Shown here: positions 1 to 7,763 of the stretch, piece by piece
Position numbering within the stretch: the stretch's first letter is position 1
Layout of the letters: every line of letters begins with the position of its first letter
Assembly: GCA_026399475.1 (NCBI GenBank)
Contig: JAPLQY010000070.1
Span: 1-32,850, forward strand
Direction of reading: 5' to 3'
DNA: 32,850 nucleotides
Origin: Rhodocyclales bacterium
Lineage (GTDB): Bacteria > Pseudomonadota > Gammaproteobacteria > Burkholderiales > Rhodocyclaceae
Notes under the pieces: generated by a model
Seen by the model: the letters and a program-made list of their open reading frames with translations, nothing else
Databases searched by the model: none
Told to the model about the DNA's origin: nothing
Program-made: the position numbers and the translations under genes

Positions 1-279
1 CGGTCTGGTGATCGACACGGCAGAGGATGGTGCAGAGGCTGTATCCATGGCAGGCCGGGCCGCCTACGCGGCCATCCTGATGGACATGCAGATGCCGAAG
101 GTGAACGGGCTGGACGCAACGCGGCAGATACGCGAGATGCCCGGCTACGGGGACACACCGATCATTGCCATGACCGCCAATGCCTTTGCCGAGGACCAGG
201 CCCGCTGCTTCGAGGCGGGAATGAACGACTTCCTGATCAAGCCCTTTGACCCCGAGACGCTGTTTGCGACTTTGCTGCG
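1..279. repeat. Left arm of a long inverted repeat flanking the island
   Basis: Bases 1-279 match the reverse complement of 32572-32850 except at 142 (C versus A) and 149 (G versus C). Identity stops abruptly after the codons for LLR. The arm reaches the edge of the window, so the true repeat may be longer. Both arms encode the 3' end of the same receiver-domain gene, pointing inward. Confidence 0.95.
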
Positions 280-304
280 TTCGTTGAGCCAGCGCACTGC
301 TTAG
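1..304 (+). CDS. Receiver (REC) domain protein, 3' end only; probably C-terminus of a hybrid histidine kinase
   Basis: The reading frame is open to the left edge, so only about 100 C-terminal residues are present. They form a CheY-like receiver domain: the phospho-acceptor Asp lies in the MDMQMP motif, the conserved Thr in MTANAF, and the conserved Lys in IKPF. The protein stops soon after the last helix with no output domain. Together with the MTANA/GMNDFLIKP style, this is typical of receiver domains at the end of hybrid sensor kinases; that is inference, as the rest is off the window. The first 279 bases recur inverted at the other end of the window with two mismatches. The last residues differ between the copies (SQRTA here, RLRDI there). 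Confidence 0.8.
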   Translation, partial: GLVIDTAEDGAEAVSMAGRAAYAAILMDMQMPKVNGLDATRQIREMPGYGDTPIIAMTANAFAEDQARCFEAGMNDFLIKPFDPETLFATLLRSLSQRTA

Positions 305-399
305 GACAGGTTCTCTCTCACCTTCTGCAACCGTAGAGGGACAGGCAGCAGCCGGTCTGATTCCACATGTCACGCGGTGGCAGAAATCTGGACAAATTG

Positions 400-454
400 T
401 TGTTATATAGTTAGCAATTAAGTTATAGTTGTTACATCAATTTAACGATGTAAC
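400..454 (+). promoter_or_regulatory. Candidate chrB promoter with dyad operator
   Basis: The 305-460 gap has an AT-rich block in an otherwise GC-rich region. A possible sigma-70 pair is TTGTTA (400-405) and TATAGT (424-429) with an 18-nt spacer. Immediately downstream is a perfect 8-bp inverted repeat, GTTACATC (431-438) and GATGTAAC (447-454), with an 8-nt spacer, ending 6 nt before the chrB ATG. ChrB proteins are known chromate-responsive regulators of their own operons, so this dyad is a plausible operator. That assignment is inference. Confidence 0.45.
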
Positions 455-460
455 CTGCCC

Positions 461-1372
461 ATGGAGTTCCTCGCCCTTTTTGTCAGTCTGCCGACGAAGC
501 AATCGGCCGGGCGCATGCGTATCTGGCGCGCGCTGCGCGCATTGGGCTGTGCAACCTTGCGCGACGGGGTGTATTTGCTGCCCGAGTCGGCGGAACATGC
601 GGCGGCACTGGCGCAGATTGCCGAGGACGTGCGTGCGGTGCAGGGCAAGGCCGACCTCTACCGCCTGGGCGGACGCGACGAACTGCAGCAGGCTGAAATC
701 GTCGCGCTGTTTGATCGCGGCCCGGAATACGCCCGTCTGTTGGCGGCGATTGCCGACACCGATGCGGCGGATGCCAAGGTTTTGCGCGTCCTGCGCCGGG
801 AACTGACGGCCATCGCTGCGATTGACTATTTTTCCGGCGAGGCCCGGCGTCAGGCGGAAGCGGCACTGGCCGCGCTTGAAGCAGCGGCCAGCGGCGAGCC
901 CTCGGCCAAAGCGGGTGTGATTCGCCGACTCGCCAGCGCCGATTTTTCAGGCCGGACATGGGCGACGCGCAAGAGCCTCTGGGTGGATCGCATGGCATCC
1001 GCCTGGCTGATTCGCCGCTTCATCGACCGCAAAGCGAAATTTCTCTGGCTCGACAATCCGAAGAAATGCCCGAAAGCCGCTCTTGGCTTCGACTTCGATG
1101 GTGCGGCCTTCACCCATGTCGGCGGCCGCGTCACGTTCGAAGTGCTGGCAGCGAGTTTCGGTCTGGACTCTGACCCCGCCATCGCCCGCATCGCCGCGAT
1201 CGTGCACTGCCTGGATGTCGGCGGTGTGCCGGTGGCCGAGGCAGCGGGCATCGAGGCGGTACTGGCCGGGGCTCGCGCCGCGGCGCCCAATGACGACAAA
1301 TTGCTGACCGAGGCGAGCCGTCTCTTCGACAACCTTTACCAGAACTATCGACAGGAGAACTCGCATGAGTGA
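461..1372 (+). CDS. chrB: Chromate resistance regulator ChrB
   Basis: 303 residues, the usual ChrB length. The N-terminal part (about 1-140) opens with LPTKQSAGRMRIWRALRALG and carries the helical ChrB_N-type domain. The C-terminal part (about 160-295) is the ChrB_C domain, with the hallmark WVDRMASAWLIRRFID and a following FDFDGAAFTHVGG stretch. ChrB proteins act as chromate-sensitive regulators of the linked efflux gene. The gene follows a candidate promoter/dyad and overlaps chrA by 8 nt, so the two are translationally coupled. The Shine-Dalgarno is weak, but the ATG at 461 is the only sensible start after the dyad. A second ChrB_C protein and a decayed third copy lie further along the same block. 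Confidence 0.9.
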   Translation: MEFLALFVSLPTKQSAGRMRIWRALRALGCATLRDGVYLLPESAEHAAALAQIAEDVRAVQGKADLYRLGGRDELQQAEIVALFDRGPEYARLLAAIADTDAADAKVLRVLRRELTAIAAIDYFSGEARRQAEAALAALEAAASGEPSAKAGVIRRLASADFSGRTWATRKSLWVDRMASAWLIRRFIDRKAKFLWLDNPKKCPKAALGFDFDGAAFTHVGGRVTFEVLAASFGLDSDPAIARIAAIVHCLDVGGVPVAEAAGIEAVLAGARAAAPNDDKLLTEASRLFDNLYQNYRQENSHE

Positions 1373-2708
1373 CGCCGCAATCCCCAACACCGCGCCACCG
1401 ACGCCAACGCTGGGCGAAGCCTTCAAGTACTGGCTGAAGCTGGGTTTCATTAGCTTCGGTGGTCCGGCCGGGCAGATCGCGATGATGCACCAGGAGCTGG
1501 TCGAACGTCGGCGCTGGATCTCCGAGCACCGCTATCTGCATGCGCTCAACTACTGCATGCTGCTGCCGGGACCAGAGGCGATCCAGCTCGCGATCTACAT
1601 CAGCTGGCTGCTGCACGGCGTGAAGGGTGCGATCACGGCAGGCGTGCTGTTTTTCCTGCCGTCCTTTGCACTGCTCTCGCTGCTGGCCGGCATTTACCTG
1701 AATTTCGGCGACGTGCCGGCGGTGCAGGGCATCTTCTACGGCATCAAGCCGGCGGTGGTCGCCGTGGTGCTGTTCGCTGCCTGGCGCATCGGCTCGCGCT
1801 CGATCAAGAACGGGGTATTGTTCGCCATCGCCGCGCTGGCCTTCGTCGGCATCTTTTTCTTCGATATCGACTTCCCGTGGATCGTGCTGGCCGCCGGCAT
1901 TCTCGGCGCCATCGGCGGCAAGCTGGTGCCGGCCAAATTCAAGGCGGGCGGCGGCCACGGCGCCAGCAACAAGGAATATGGACCTGCGCTGATTGACGAC
2001 GACACGCCGCCTCCGCTTCATGCGAAATTCACGTGGGGCAAACTCGCCGTCACGGTGATTGCATTTGTGCTGATCTGGGCCGTGGCCATGGCGACGATCG
2101 CCGGCACGCCCATTCTGTTCGACATGGGCGGGTTCTTTACCAAGGCGGCCTTTCTCACCATCGGCGGCGCCTACGCCGTGCTGCCCTACGTCTATCAGAA
2201 CGCAGTCGATCACTTCGGCTGGCTCACCGGACCGCAGATGATGGATGGCCTGGCATTGGGCGAAACCACGCCGGGCCCTTTGATCATGGTCGTGACCTGG
2301 GTCGGCTACCTCGGTGGCGTCGGCAAGCAGGTCTTCGGCAATCCGGTTGCGGCGGGGCTTGCAGGGGCCACCGTGGCGACCTTCTTCACCCTGCTGCCGA
2401 GTTTCTTCTTCATCCTCGTTGGCGGTCCGCTGGTCGAGGCCACGCGCGGCGAACTCAAATTCACCGCGCCGCTGACCGGCATCACGGCCGCCGTGGTCGG
2501 CGTCATCCTGAATCTGGCCACCTTCTTCGCCTGGCATACCTTCTGGCCGAAGGCGACAGCCAGCGCGCCTTTCGGCGGCCTGTTCGATGTCATTCCCGTT
2601 GTCATCGCCATTGCCTGCTTCATTGCCCTGTGGAAGTACAAGGCCGACATCATGAAAGTGATCGGCGTCTGCGCGCTGTTTGGCCTCGCCTACTCCTTTG
2701 TCATGTAA
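1365..2708 (+). CDS. chrA: Chromate efflux transporter ChrA (long, two-domain CHR family)
   Basis: 447 residues, the length of long-chain ChrA. It is an inner-membrane protein that exports chromate from the cytoplasm. Two CHR halves are visible: the first has FGGPAGQIAMMHQELVERRRW and the LLPGPEAIQLAIYISWL motif near the N-terminus. The second begins around residue 255 with a FTKAAFLTIGGAYAVLPY stretch and the repeated GETTPGPLIMVVTWVGYLGG motif. Multiple hydrophobic helices surround both. The start sits inside the chrB 3' end, preceded by AGGAGA, which is a good ribosome-binding site. It is followed by a short ORF and a rhodanese gene with almost no gaps, indicating one transcript. Confidence 0.95.
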   Translation: MSDAAIPNTAPPTPTLGEAFKYWLKLGFISFGGPAGQIAMMHQELVERRRWISEHRYLHALNYCMLLPGPEAIQLAIYISWLLHGVKGAITAGVLFFLPSFALLSLLAGIYLNFGDVPAVQGIFYGIKPAVVAVVLFAAWRIGSRSIKNGVLFAIAALAFVGIFFFDIDFPWIVLAAGILGAIGGKLVPAKFKAGGGHGASNKEYGPALIDDDTPPPLHAKFTWGKLAVTVIAFVLIWAVAMATIAGTPILFDMGGFFTKAAFLTIGGAYAVLPYVYQNAVDHFGWLTGPQMMDGLALGETTPGPLIMVVTWVGYLGGVGKQVFGNPVAAGLAGATVATFFTLLPSFFFILVGGPLVEATRGELKFTAPLTGITAAVVGVILNLATFFAWHTFWPKATASAPFGGLFDVIPVVIAIACFIALWKYKADIMKVIGVCALFGLAYSFVM

Positions 2709-2718
2709 GGAAAGCATC

Positions 2719-2796
2719 ATGAGCTGCGAACTGGAATCCCCCGCCTGCGATAACGCCGCAGCTTCTGCCAAGCTGGCGACACTCACCGGAGCATGA
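2719..2796 (+). CDS. 25-residue small ORF between chrA and the rhodanese gene
   Basis: ATG at 2719 follows AAGGAAA with good spacing, and the frame runs 25 codons to TGA at 2794-2796. The peptide starts MSCELESPACDN and ends KLATLTGA, with two cysteines (C3, C10). The stop overlaps an ATG (ATGA at 2793-2796) of the following rhodanese gene. It may be a real microprotein or just a leader ORF that couples rhodanese translation to chrA. I do not recognise a family. Confidence 0.4.
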   Translation: MSCELESPACDNAAASAKLATLTGA

Positions 2797-2798
2797 CC

Positions 2799-3116
2799 AT
2801 GGAACGCACCATCAAACCCGAAAGCCTGAAACCCGCGCTGGCGGACAAGCACCTGATCGACGTCCGTCGCGTCGCCGATCGCGAGATATCGGCCGAGCAA
2901 CTGCCGGGCGCTACCTGGCACGAGCCGGAAAAGCTTGCCGAGTGGGCAAAGAGACTGCCGCGCGACAAGCACATCGTCCTCTACTGTGTGCGCGGCGGCT
3001 CGGTCTCGAATAGCGTTGTCGATGCTTTGCGCGCAGAAGGCCTGAATGCCTGCTTCATCGAGGGCGGCATCGAGGGCTGGAAGGCGGCCGGCGGAGCGCT
3101 GGCGAGGAAGGACTGA
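2799..3116 (+). CDS. Single-domain rhodanese (sulfurtransferase-like) protein
   Basis: About 105 residues, one rhodanese fold. The active-site loop is CVRGGS with catalytic Cys63 after the hydrophobic strand HIVLY. The N-terminal part has the LIDVRR motif and the C-terminal part GGIEGWKAAGG; both are standard for the family. Single-domain rhodaneses move sulfane sulfur or reduce arsenate-like substrates; the substrate here is unknown. An in-frame ATG at 2793 also exists, but GGAG at 2788-2791 is better spaced for 2799. Its place inside the chr block suggests a role in thiol/sulfur homeostasis under chromate stress (inference). There is no signal peptide, so it is cytoplasmic. Confidence 0.85.
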   Translation: MERTIKPESLKPALADKHLIDVRRVADREISAEQLPGATWHEPEKLAEWAKRLPRDKHIVLYCVRGGSVSNSVVDALRAEGLNACFIEGGIEGWKAAGGALARKD

Positions 3117-3144
3117 CCTGCTTCATCTCTTGAGGAGCGTGCCA

Positions 3145-3597
3145 ATGAATCGTCGTATCGTTTTCGTCCTGCTGGGTTTGCTGATGGCCATACCGCCGGC
3201 CCAGGCCCAACTCCGGGACGCCGAATCAGCGATCAAGCACCGGCGTGCGGCCTTCACCCTGATGAGCACCTACTTTGGTCGCATTACCGCCATGATCAAG
3301 GGCGACAGGCCTTTCGACCGACCCGAACTCATCCGCAACATCGAACTGGTCCAATTCGTCGCCAGGCTTCCGTGGGAAGCATTCGCTCCCGGAAGCGAAG
3401 TCGGCAACACTCGCGCGGAAGTCGACATCTGGCTGGAAGAGGAGCGTTTCAAAGCCTATCAACAAGACTTGCACAAGGAGCTGAAGATATTTCTGCAAGT
3501 CGCGCAAGCCGGCGACATGCCTGCCCTCGCGCAAGCATTCGAGGATACGCGTCATGTCTGTGGCAGCTGCCACAAGGTTTTCAGAAAGGACGAGTGA
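3145..3597 (+). CDS. Periplasmic class II cytochrome c (cytochrome c'-like)
   Basis: 150 residues with a cleavable signal peptide (MNRRIVFVLLGLLMAIPPAQA, predicted cut after AQA). The mature part is helical, and a single heme-binding CGSCHKVF lies near the C-terminus, the arrangement of four-helix-bundle cytochromes c'. The N-terminal helix has the usual IKHRRAAFTLMSTYFGRI pattern. The ATG at 3145 is chosen because GAGGAG precedes it and the signal peptide begins there; longer in-frame starts lie inside the rhodanese gene. Cytochromes c' bind NO/CO or transfer electrons. Its role beside chromate genes is unproven. It is preceded by the rhodanese gene (28 nt) and followed closely (6 nt) by the ChrB_C protein. 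Confidence 0.85.
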   Translation: MNRRIVFVLLGLLMAIPPAQAQLRDAESAIKHRRAAFTLMSTYFGRITAMIKGDRPFDRPELIRNIELVQFVARLPWEAFAPGSEVGNTRAEVDIWLEEERFKAYQQDLHKELKIFLQVAQAGDMPALAQAFEDTRHVCGSCHKVFRKDE

Positions 3598-3603
3598 CAA
3601 ATC

Positions 3604-4065
3604 ATGAAATGGATCACCCGCGAACGTCCGAAGATCGACCGCATCGCCTGTCCCTGGCTGATCATCAACTTCATCGATCCTGGCGCGGAGTTCCTCTACG
3701 TGCCGGCCGGGCAGGTGGCGAAGGTTGCCGAGGAAACCGGCGCGACTCCCTATGATGTCAAGGGTGCCGAGTTGGGGCATCACGGTGGCGAATGCTCCTT
3801 CGACGCTTTCATCCGCAAGTACGAACTCCACGATTCTGCGCTGGACAAGCTGGCCTTGATCGTTCGTGCGGCAGACACCGGCCGGCCCGATCTTGTGCCC
3901 GAGGCTGCCGGATTGCTTGCCGTATCGGCGGGGCTGTCGCTCAACTTCACCGATGACCACGAGATGCTAAGGCATGGCATGGTGATCTACGACGCACTTT
4001 ATGCCGCGTGCGCCGATACACCGTTGAAAAAATTCGGTCGTCATCTGGAACGGGCGTTGAGCTAA
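3604..4065 (+). CDS. Stand-alone ChrB C-terminal-domain protein
   Basis: 153 residues that align with the C-terminal half of ChrB: KIDRIACPWLIINFID matches the VDRMASAWLIRRFID of ChrB, followed by the FLYVP strand and the late LNFTDDHEMLRHGMVIYDALY motif. The N-terminal ChrB regulatory half is absent. Such single-domain proteins are annotated as chromate-resistance proteins; the biochemical activity is unknown to me. A broken copy of the same domain ends at 6520, in front of an MFS gene. The start ATG follows the cytochrome c' stop by 6 nt. Confidence 0.85.
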   Translation: MKWITRERPKIDRIACPWLIINFIDPGAEFLYVPAGQVAKVAEETGATPYDVKGAELGHHGGECSFDAFIRKYELHDSALDKLALIVRAADTGRPDLVPEAAGLLAVSAGLSLNFTDDHEMLRHGMVIYDALYAACADTPLKKFGRHLERALS

Positions 4066-4072
4066 CCTCGCA

Positions 4073-4459
4073 ATGGTTTCAGCTTTCCGGAATCGTCGGC
4101 ATACGCGCATCTTTCTCATCGCACTGGCGATGATGTGGTCGGCCGCCGTATGTGCCACCGATTCTGGATTTCAGCGCTTATCGGCCGCGAATCTTCGCTC
4201 GACTCTGATCGGCAAGACGGTGACTGACGATGCCCATTGGATGGATCGCTTTCTGCTTGATGGTGTTCTCGACAGCGTTGAACTAGGCGAATCGCGTCGA
4301 GGTGCCTGGGTCATCGAGGGTGGTGAGTTGTGCATCAAGCGCAAAGCCAGGCGACCCGTCAAGGAATGCTTTGAAGTCTGGAGAAAAGAAGACCGGATCG
4401 AATATCGCCGTGACGGCATCACGGTTCTGGCGGGAGTGCTTCGCAAGCATGTTCGATAA
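4073..4459 (+). CDS. Small secreted protein of unknown function
   Basis: 128 residues. The N-terminus (positive residues, then IFLIALAMMWSAAVCA) is a signal peptide with a likely cut after residue 28. The mature part of about 100 residues is mostly beta-type sequence and contains a cysteine pair (C87 and C99) that could form a disulfide in the periplasm. The pattern of a GKT motif, a W-containing strand, then ELCIKR...ECFEVWR resembles small DUF995-like secreted domains, but I cannot assign it firmly. It begins 7 nt after the ChrB_C gene without a strong ribosome-binding site, so it may be translated by coupling. Confidence 0.6.
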   Translation: MVSAFRNRRHTRIFLIALAMMWSAAVCATDSGFQRLSAANLRSTLIGKTVTDDAHWMDRFLLDGVLDSVELGESRRGAWVIEGGELCIKRKARRPVKECFEVWRKEDRIEYRRDGITVLAGVLRKHVR

Positions 4460-4518
4460 ACCCGGGTGTCGTTGGCGTACGGGGATGTGTGCGTTTCCAT
4501 TCCTCGAATCAGCGCCGC

Positions 4519-4544
4519 CCGGAATTGCCGGTCCGTAATTCCGG
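4519..4544. repeat. Inverted repeat upstream of the octaheme cytochrome gene
   Basis: CCGGAATT (4519-4526) and AATTCCGG (4537-4544) are perfect 8-bp arms with a 10-nt spacer, about 50 nt before the cytochrome start. No T-run follows, so it is not a convincing terminator. It could be an operator or an mRNA hairpin in the 133-nt gap between 4459 and 4593. Confidence 0.4.
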
Positions 4545-4592
4545 GGACAGCCGGATGAACTGGATTGACTGTTTCTTTCTTGGGAGAATGAA

Positions 4593-6356
4593 ATGACGAC
4601 GACAAGCAAAAGGCAATGGACCAGCTATCGGGTAGCGGCAGTGGCGGCTTTGCTGGGCAGTATTGGCTTGACGGGTCTCGCGGCGGCGCAAAACTCCCTG
4701 ACGCCGATAGAAACGATGTCAGTATCGAATAAGACACACCGGGTTGAATCGGGGCAGAAGTTCTTCGGCGATGCCAAATATGTCGGCAGCGACAATTGCA
4801 AGTCCTGCCACGAGCAGCAGTACGGCGAATGGAAGGCTACCTGGCATGCCAGGATGGAACGCGTGCCCAGTCCCGACATCATCGTCGGCGACTTCGCCGA
4901 TCGGACTATCCAGCTGAAGGATATCAAGCTCAAGGGGAAGAGCGGCAGCGAGGAGACCATTGCACCGTCGGCACTGGCCTTCCGCAAGGGCGACAAATTC
5001 TTCTTCACGCTGATCGATGCCGATAACCCGGGCAACAACCAGACCTACGAGATAGGCAAGGTGCTGGGCGGCAAGTGGGATCAGGGCTATGAAGTCAAAT
5101 TTGGAGACAACTTCATACCCGCGCCGCTGCGCTGGTCGGTTTTCCAGAAGGACTGGCTGACCGGCGGCTTCAACCCGCAAGACTGGTTCGCCGCCGACGG
5201 GACGCCGGATGGCCGGCCCTTGAAGCCGGAGGAACTGCCGATGAATCGTGTCGCTGAGGCAAAGTGCAACGGCTGTCACACGACCGGTTTCCAGTTCGCC
5301 AAGAACAAGGAGACCGGCGTCTGGAAGTCGCATGGCAAGGGCGAATTGGGTGTTGCCTGCGAATCCTGTCACGGCCCGGGCAGCCGGCATGCCGACGAAG
5401 CCGGTGCCGCCAAAACGGCGGGCAAAAAGCTGGCCGCCGGCACATCGACGATCGTGAATCCGCTCAAGGACCTCAATGCCGAACAGGCGTCGCAGATATG
5501 CGCCCAATGTCATGGCCGGGGTACCAACAAGAGCCAGACCGAGCTTACCTACCCGACCGGGTTCCTGCCCGGCGATATGGACATCGCCAGCCGCTATCGC
5601 TTCTGGAGTTTTTCGGGCGCGTCCGCTAAGAGCGAATCGGACTATTTCTGGAGCAACGACTGGGCGTCGCGCAACCGGCAGCAGTGGCAGGACTTCACCA
5701 AGAGCGCGCACTACACCAAGGCAAATATGAGTTGCACCACCTGCCACGCTTTTCATGGCAAGGCCGAGGACGCGCAGTTGCGCAGGAAACCGGCCGAACT
5801 ATGTGCCGACTGTCATACAGCGACCGGTCGCGCCAAGAGGCCGAACGTCGAAATGTTCGAAGGCAGCATCATGCAGGAATCGGGCGTCGTGTGTTCCGAT
5901 TGCCACATGGCACGGATCGGCAGCCGCTCACGCAAGACGGCCAAGTCCGGCCATCAGTGGGACACCTCTGCCCACAGCATGTTCGTTGCGTCGCCACTCC
6001 TGGAAAAGGAGCGCGGAGTGCGCAGTTCATGCACCGAGTGTCACGGCGGCAAGCCCAACGTTCGCGGCAAGATCATGCCTTCCGGCGAGCAGACGAAGAC
6101 CTACACGCTCGACGACATGACTGACCGGGCTGCCCAGCGCGCTGCCTATATTCGTACGTCCATCGATGAGGCCCAGCAACTGCTCGCTAGCGTAAAGTCG
6201 AAGCGTCCTGAAGCCGCTGCCCTGGTCGATAAAGCCAACTCGAAAATAAATTTCGTGCTGCTCGACAACAGCAAGGGGGCGCACAACTACTTGCGCGCAA
6301 AAAAGCTGGTCGAAGAGGCGAACAAACTGGCGGCTGAGGCAGCGGGAATGAAGTGA
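4593..6356 (+). CDS. Periplasmic octaheme c-type cytochrome (cytochrome c554-like family)
   Basis: 587 residues with an N-terminal signal sequence ending near LAAAQN. Eight CXXCH heme sites are visible, at residues 69 (CKSCH), 225 (CNGCH), 256 (CESCH), 303 (CAQCH), 381 (CTTCH), 404 (CADCH), 434 (CSDCH) and 480 (CTECH). The wide gap between hemes 1 and 2 (about 150 residues) contains a beta-rich segment. The helical C-terminus contains GAHNYLRAKKLVEEA, reminiscent of the final helices of multiheme nitrite-reductase relatives. The family transfers electrons in the periplasm and some members reduce N or S oxyanions; no substrate can be read from this sequence. GGGAGA precedes the ATG at good spacing. 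It lies downstream of the chr genes and may supply or drain electrons for metal/oxyanion reduction (inference). Confidence 0.85.
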   Translation: MTTTSKRQWTSYRVAAVAALLGSIGLTGLAAAQNSLTPIETMSVSNKTHRVESGQKFFGDAKYVGSDNCKSCHEQQYGEWKATWHARMERVPSPDIIVGDFADRTIQLKDIKLKGKSGSEETIAPSALAFRKGDKFFFTLIDADNPGNNQTYEIGKVLGGKWDQGYEVKFGDNFIPAPLRWSVFQKDWLTGGFNPQDWFAADGTPDGRPLKPEELPMNRVAEAKCNGCHTTGFQFAKNKETGVWKSHGKGELGVACESCHGPGSRHADEAGAAKTAGKKLAAGTSTIVNPLKDLNAEQASQICAQCHGRGTNKSQTELTYPTGFLPGDMDIASRYRFWSFSGASAKSESDYFWSNDWASRNRQQWQDFTKSAHYTKANMSCTTCHAFHGKAEDAQLRRKPAELCADCHTATGRAKRPNVEMFEGSIMQESGVVCSDCHMARIGSRSRKTAKSGHQWDTSAHSMFVASPLLEKERGVRSSCTECHGGKPNVRGKIMPSGEQTKTYTLDDMTDRAAQRAAYIRTSIDEAQQLLASVKSKRPEAAALVDKANSKINFVLLDNSKGAHNYLRAKKLVEEANKLAAEAAGMK

Positions 6357-6390
6357 CGAGGAAACTTTTTCCCCCGCGGAGGTCGTGTGT

Positions 6391-6520
6391 CTCTGCAAAA
6401 CGAAGCTGCCGGCCTAGTGCCCATCTCGCAGGGCTCGTCGCTCAATTATCGCGATGACCAGAAATGCTTGGACACAGAATGGTGATCTACGACGCTCTCT
6501 ATACATGGTGTGCCCAGTGA
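6391..6520 (+). pseudogene. Frameshifted remnant of a ChrB C-terminal-domain gene
   Basis: The segment translates as LQNEAAGLVPISQGSSLNYRDD and, after a one-base deletion near 6461, as EMLGHRMVIYDALYTWCAQ followed by TGA (6518-6520). This aligns with residues EAAGLLAVSAGLSLNFTDD then EMLRHGMVIYDALYAACAD of the intact gene at 3604-4065. Only the last third of the domain survives and there is no start codon. Its stop overlaps a GTG in the MFS frame (GTGA at 6517-6520), suggesting that a complete ChrB_C gene once sat directly in front of, and coupled to, the transporter. Confidence 0.8.
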
Positions 6521-7740
6521 CCCCGCTTGTCGCGGCGAAGGAGCTTCGCCTGCTGCTGGTCGGGCGCGGCCTGCGCGCCTTTGTCGACGGCTATGTGGCG
6601 GTGCTGTTGCCGGCCTACCTGTTGGCGCTGGGCTATGGCACCTGGCAGGTGGGCTTGCTGAGCACCGCCACCTTGCTTGGCTCGGCGCTGGCCACGCTGG
6701 CACTGGGCGCCTGGGGGCATCGCGCCTCGCCGCGCCTGCTGCTGCTGGGCGCAGCACTGCTGATGACGGTGACCGGGCTTGGCTTCGCCGGCCTGTCGGC
6801 CTTCTGGCCGCTGCTGCTGGTGGCCTTCGTCGGCACCCTTAATCCAAGCTCGGGCGATGTCAGCGTCTTTCTGCCGCTGGAGCATTCCCGTCTGTCCCTC
6901 GCGACGGAGGGCGATGCCCGCACCCGGCTGTTTGCGCGCTACAGCCTGACGGGCGCCCTCTGTGCGGCCTTGGGCGCGCTGGCCGCCGCCGTGCCGGACG
7001 CGTTGGCGGCGATGGGCATCGACCGCCTGGTGGCACTGCGGGGCATGTTCGCTGCATACGCTGGAGTCGGGGCATTGCTCTGCTGGTTGTATGCGCGACT
7101 GCCGGAGCGGCAGGCCAGCGGTCAAATGCATGCGCCTGCACCGCTGGGACCTTCGCGCGGGATTGTGGTCCGGCTCGCCGCGCTGTTCTCGGTTGACGCA
7201 TTTGCCGGCGGGCTGATAGTAAATGCTCTGCTCGCCCTGTGGCTGTTCGAACGTTTCGGACTCTCGCTGACGGCTACGGGTGCCTTCTTTTTCTGGGTCG
7301 GCGTGCTGAACGCGCTTTCACTGCTGGCGGCGCCGTGGGTGGCAAGGCGCATAGGGCTGCTCAACACGATGGTATTTACCCACATACCTGCCAGCCTGTT
7401 CCTGATTCTGGCCGCCTTTTCCCCGAGTCTGCCGCTGGCCCTGGCCTTTCTGCTGCTGCGTGCCGCGCTATCCCAAATGGATGTGCCGACCCGTTCGGCC
7501 TATGTCATGGCCGTGGTAACCCCGCCCGAACGGGCGGCCGCCGCCAGTTTCACGGCGGTGCCGCGCAGCCTGGCGGCTGCGCTCAGTCCCTCGCTGGGAG
7601 GCGCGCTATTCGCTACCGGGTGGCTGGCCGCACCGCTGGTAGCCTGCGGCTGTCTCAAGATCGCCTATGACCTTGCACTGTGGCGCGCCTTCAGACAACA
7701 GCCCGACACCCGGATGGTTAGTGGTGCGGAAACCAAGTAA
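6517..7740 (+). CDS. Major facilitator superfamily (MFS) transporter
   Basis: About 407 residues with roughly 12 hydrophobic helices. It opens MTPLVAAKELRLLLVGRGLRAFVDGYVAVLLPAYLLALG and has a basic loop between helices 2 and 3, as in MFS efflux carriers. The substrate is not recognisable. In-frame ATGs at 6454 and 6505 also exist, but the DNA there is the decayed ChrB_C remnant. I therefore prefer the GTG at 6517, where MFS-like sequence begins; 6505 is the main alternative. Position after the chromate/cytochrome genes suggests oxyanion or metal-related export (inference). No terminator is visible between its stop and the hydrogenase promoter. Confidence 0.8.
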   Translation: MTPLVAAKELRLLLVGRGLRAFVDGYVAVLLPAYLLALGYGTWQVGLLSTATLLGSALATLALGAWGHRASPRLLLLGAALLMTVTGLGFAGLSAFWPLLLVAFVGTLNPSSGDVSVFLPLEHSRLSLATEGDARTRLFARYSLTGALCAALGALAAAVPDALAAMGIDRLVALRGMFAAYAGVGALLCWLYARLPERQASGQMHAPAPLGPSRGIVVRLAALFSVDAFAGGLIVNALLALWLFERFGLSLTATGAFFFWVGVLNALSLLAAPWVARRIGLLNTMVFTHIPASLFLILAAFSPSLPLALAFLLLRAALSQMDVPTRSAYVMAVVTPPERAAAASFTAVPRSLAAALSPSLGGALFATGWLAAPLVACGCLKIAYDLALWRAFRQQPDTRMVSGAETK

Positions 7741-7763
7741 CCGAATGGAATACTTTAGGTGGA

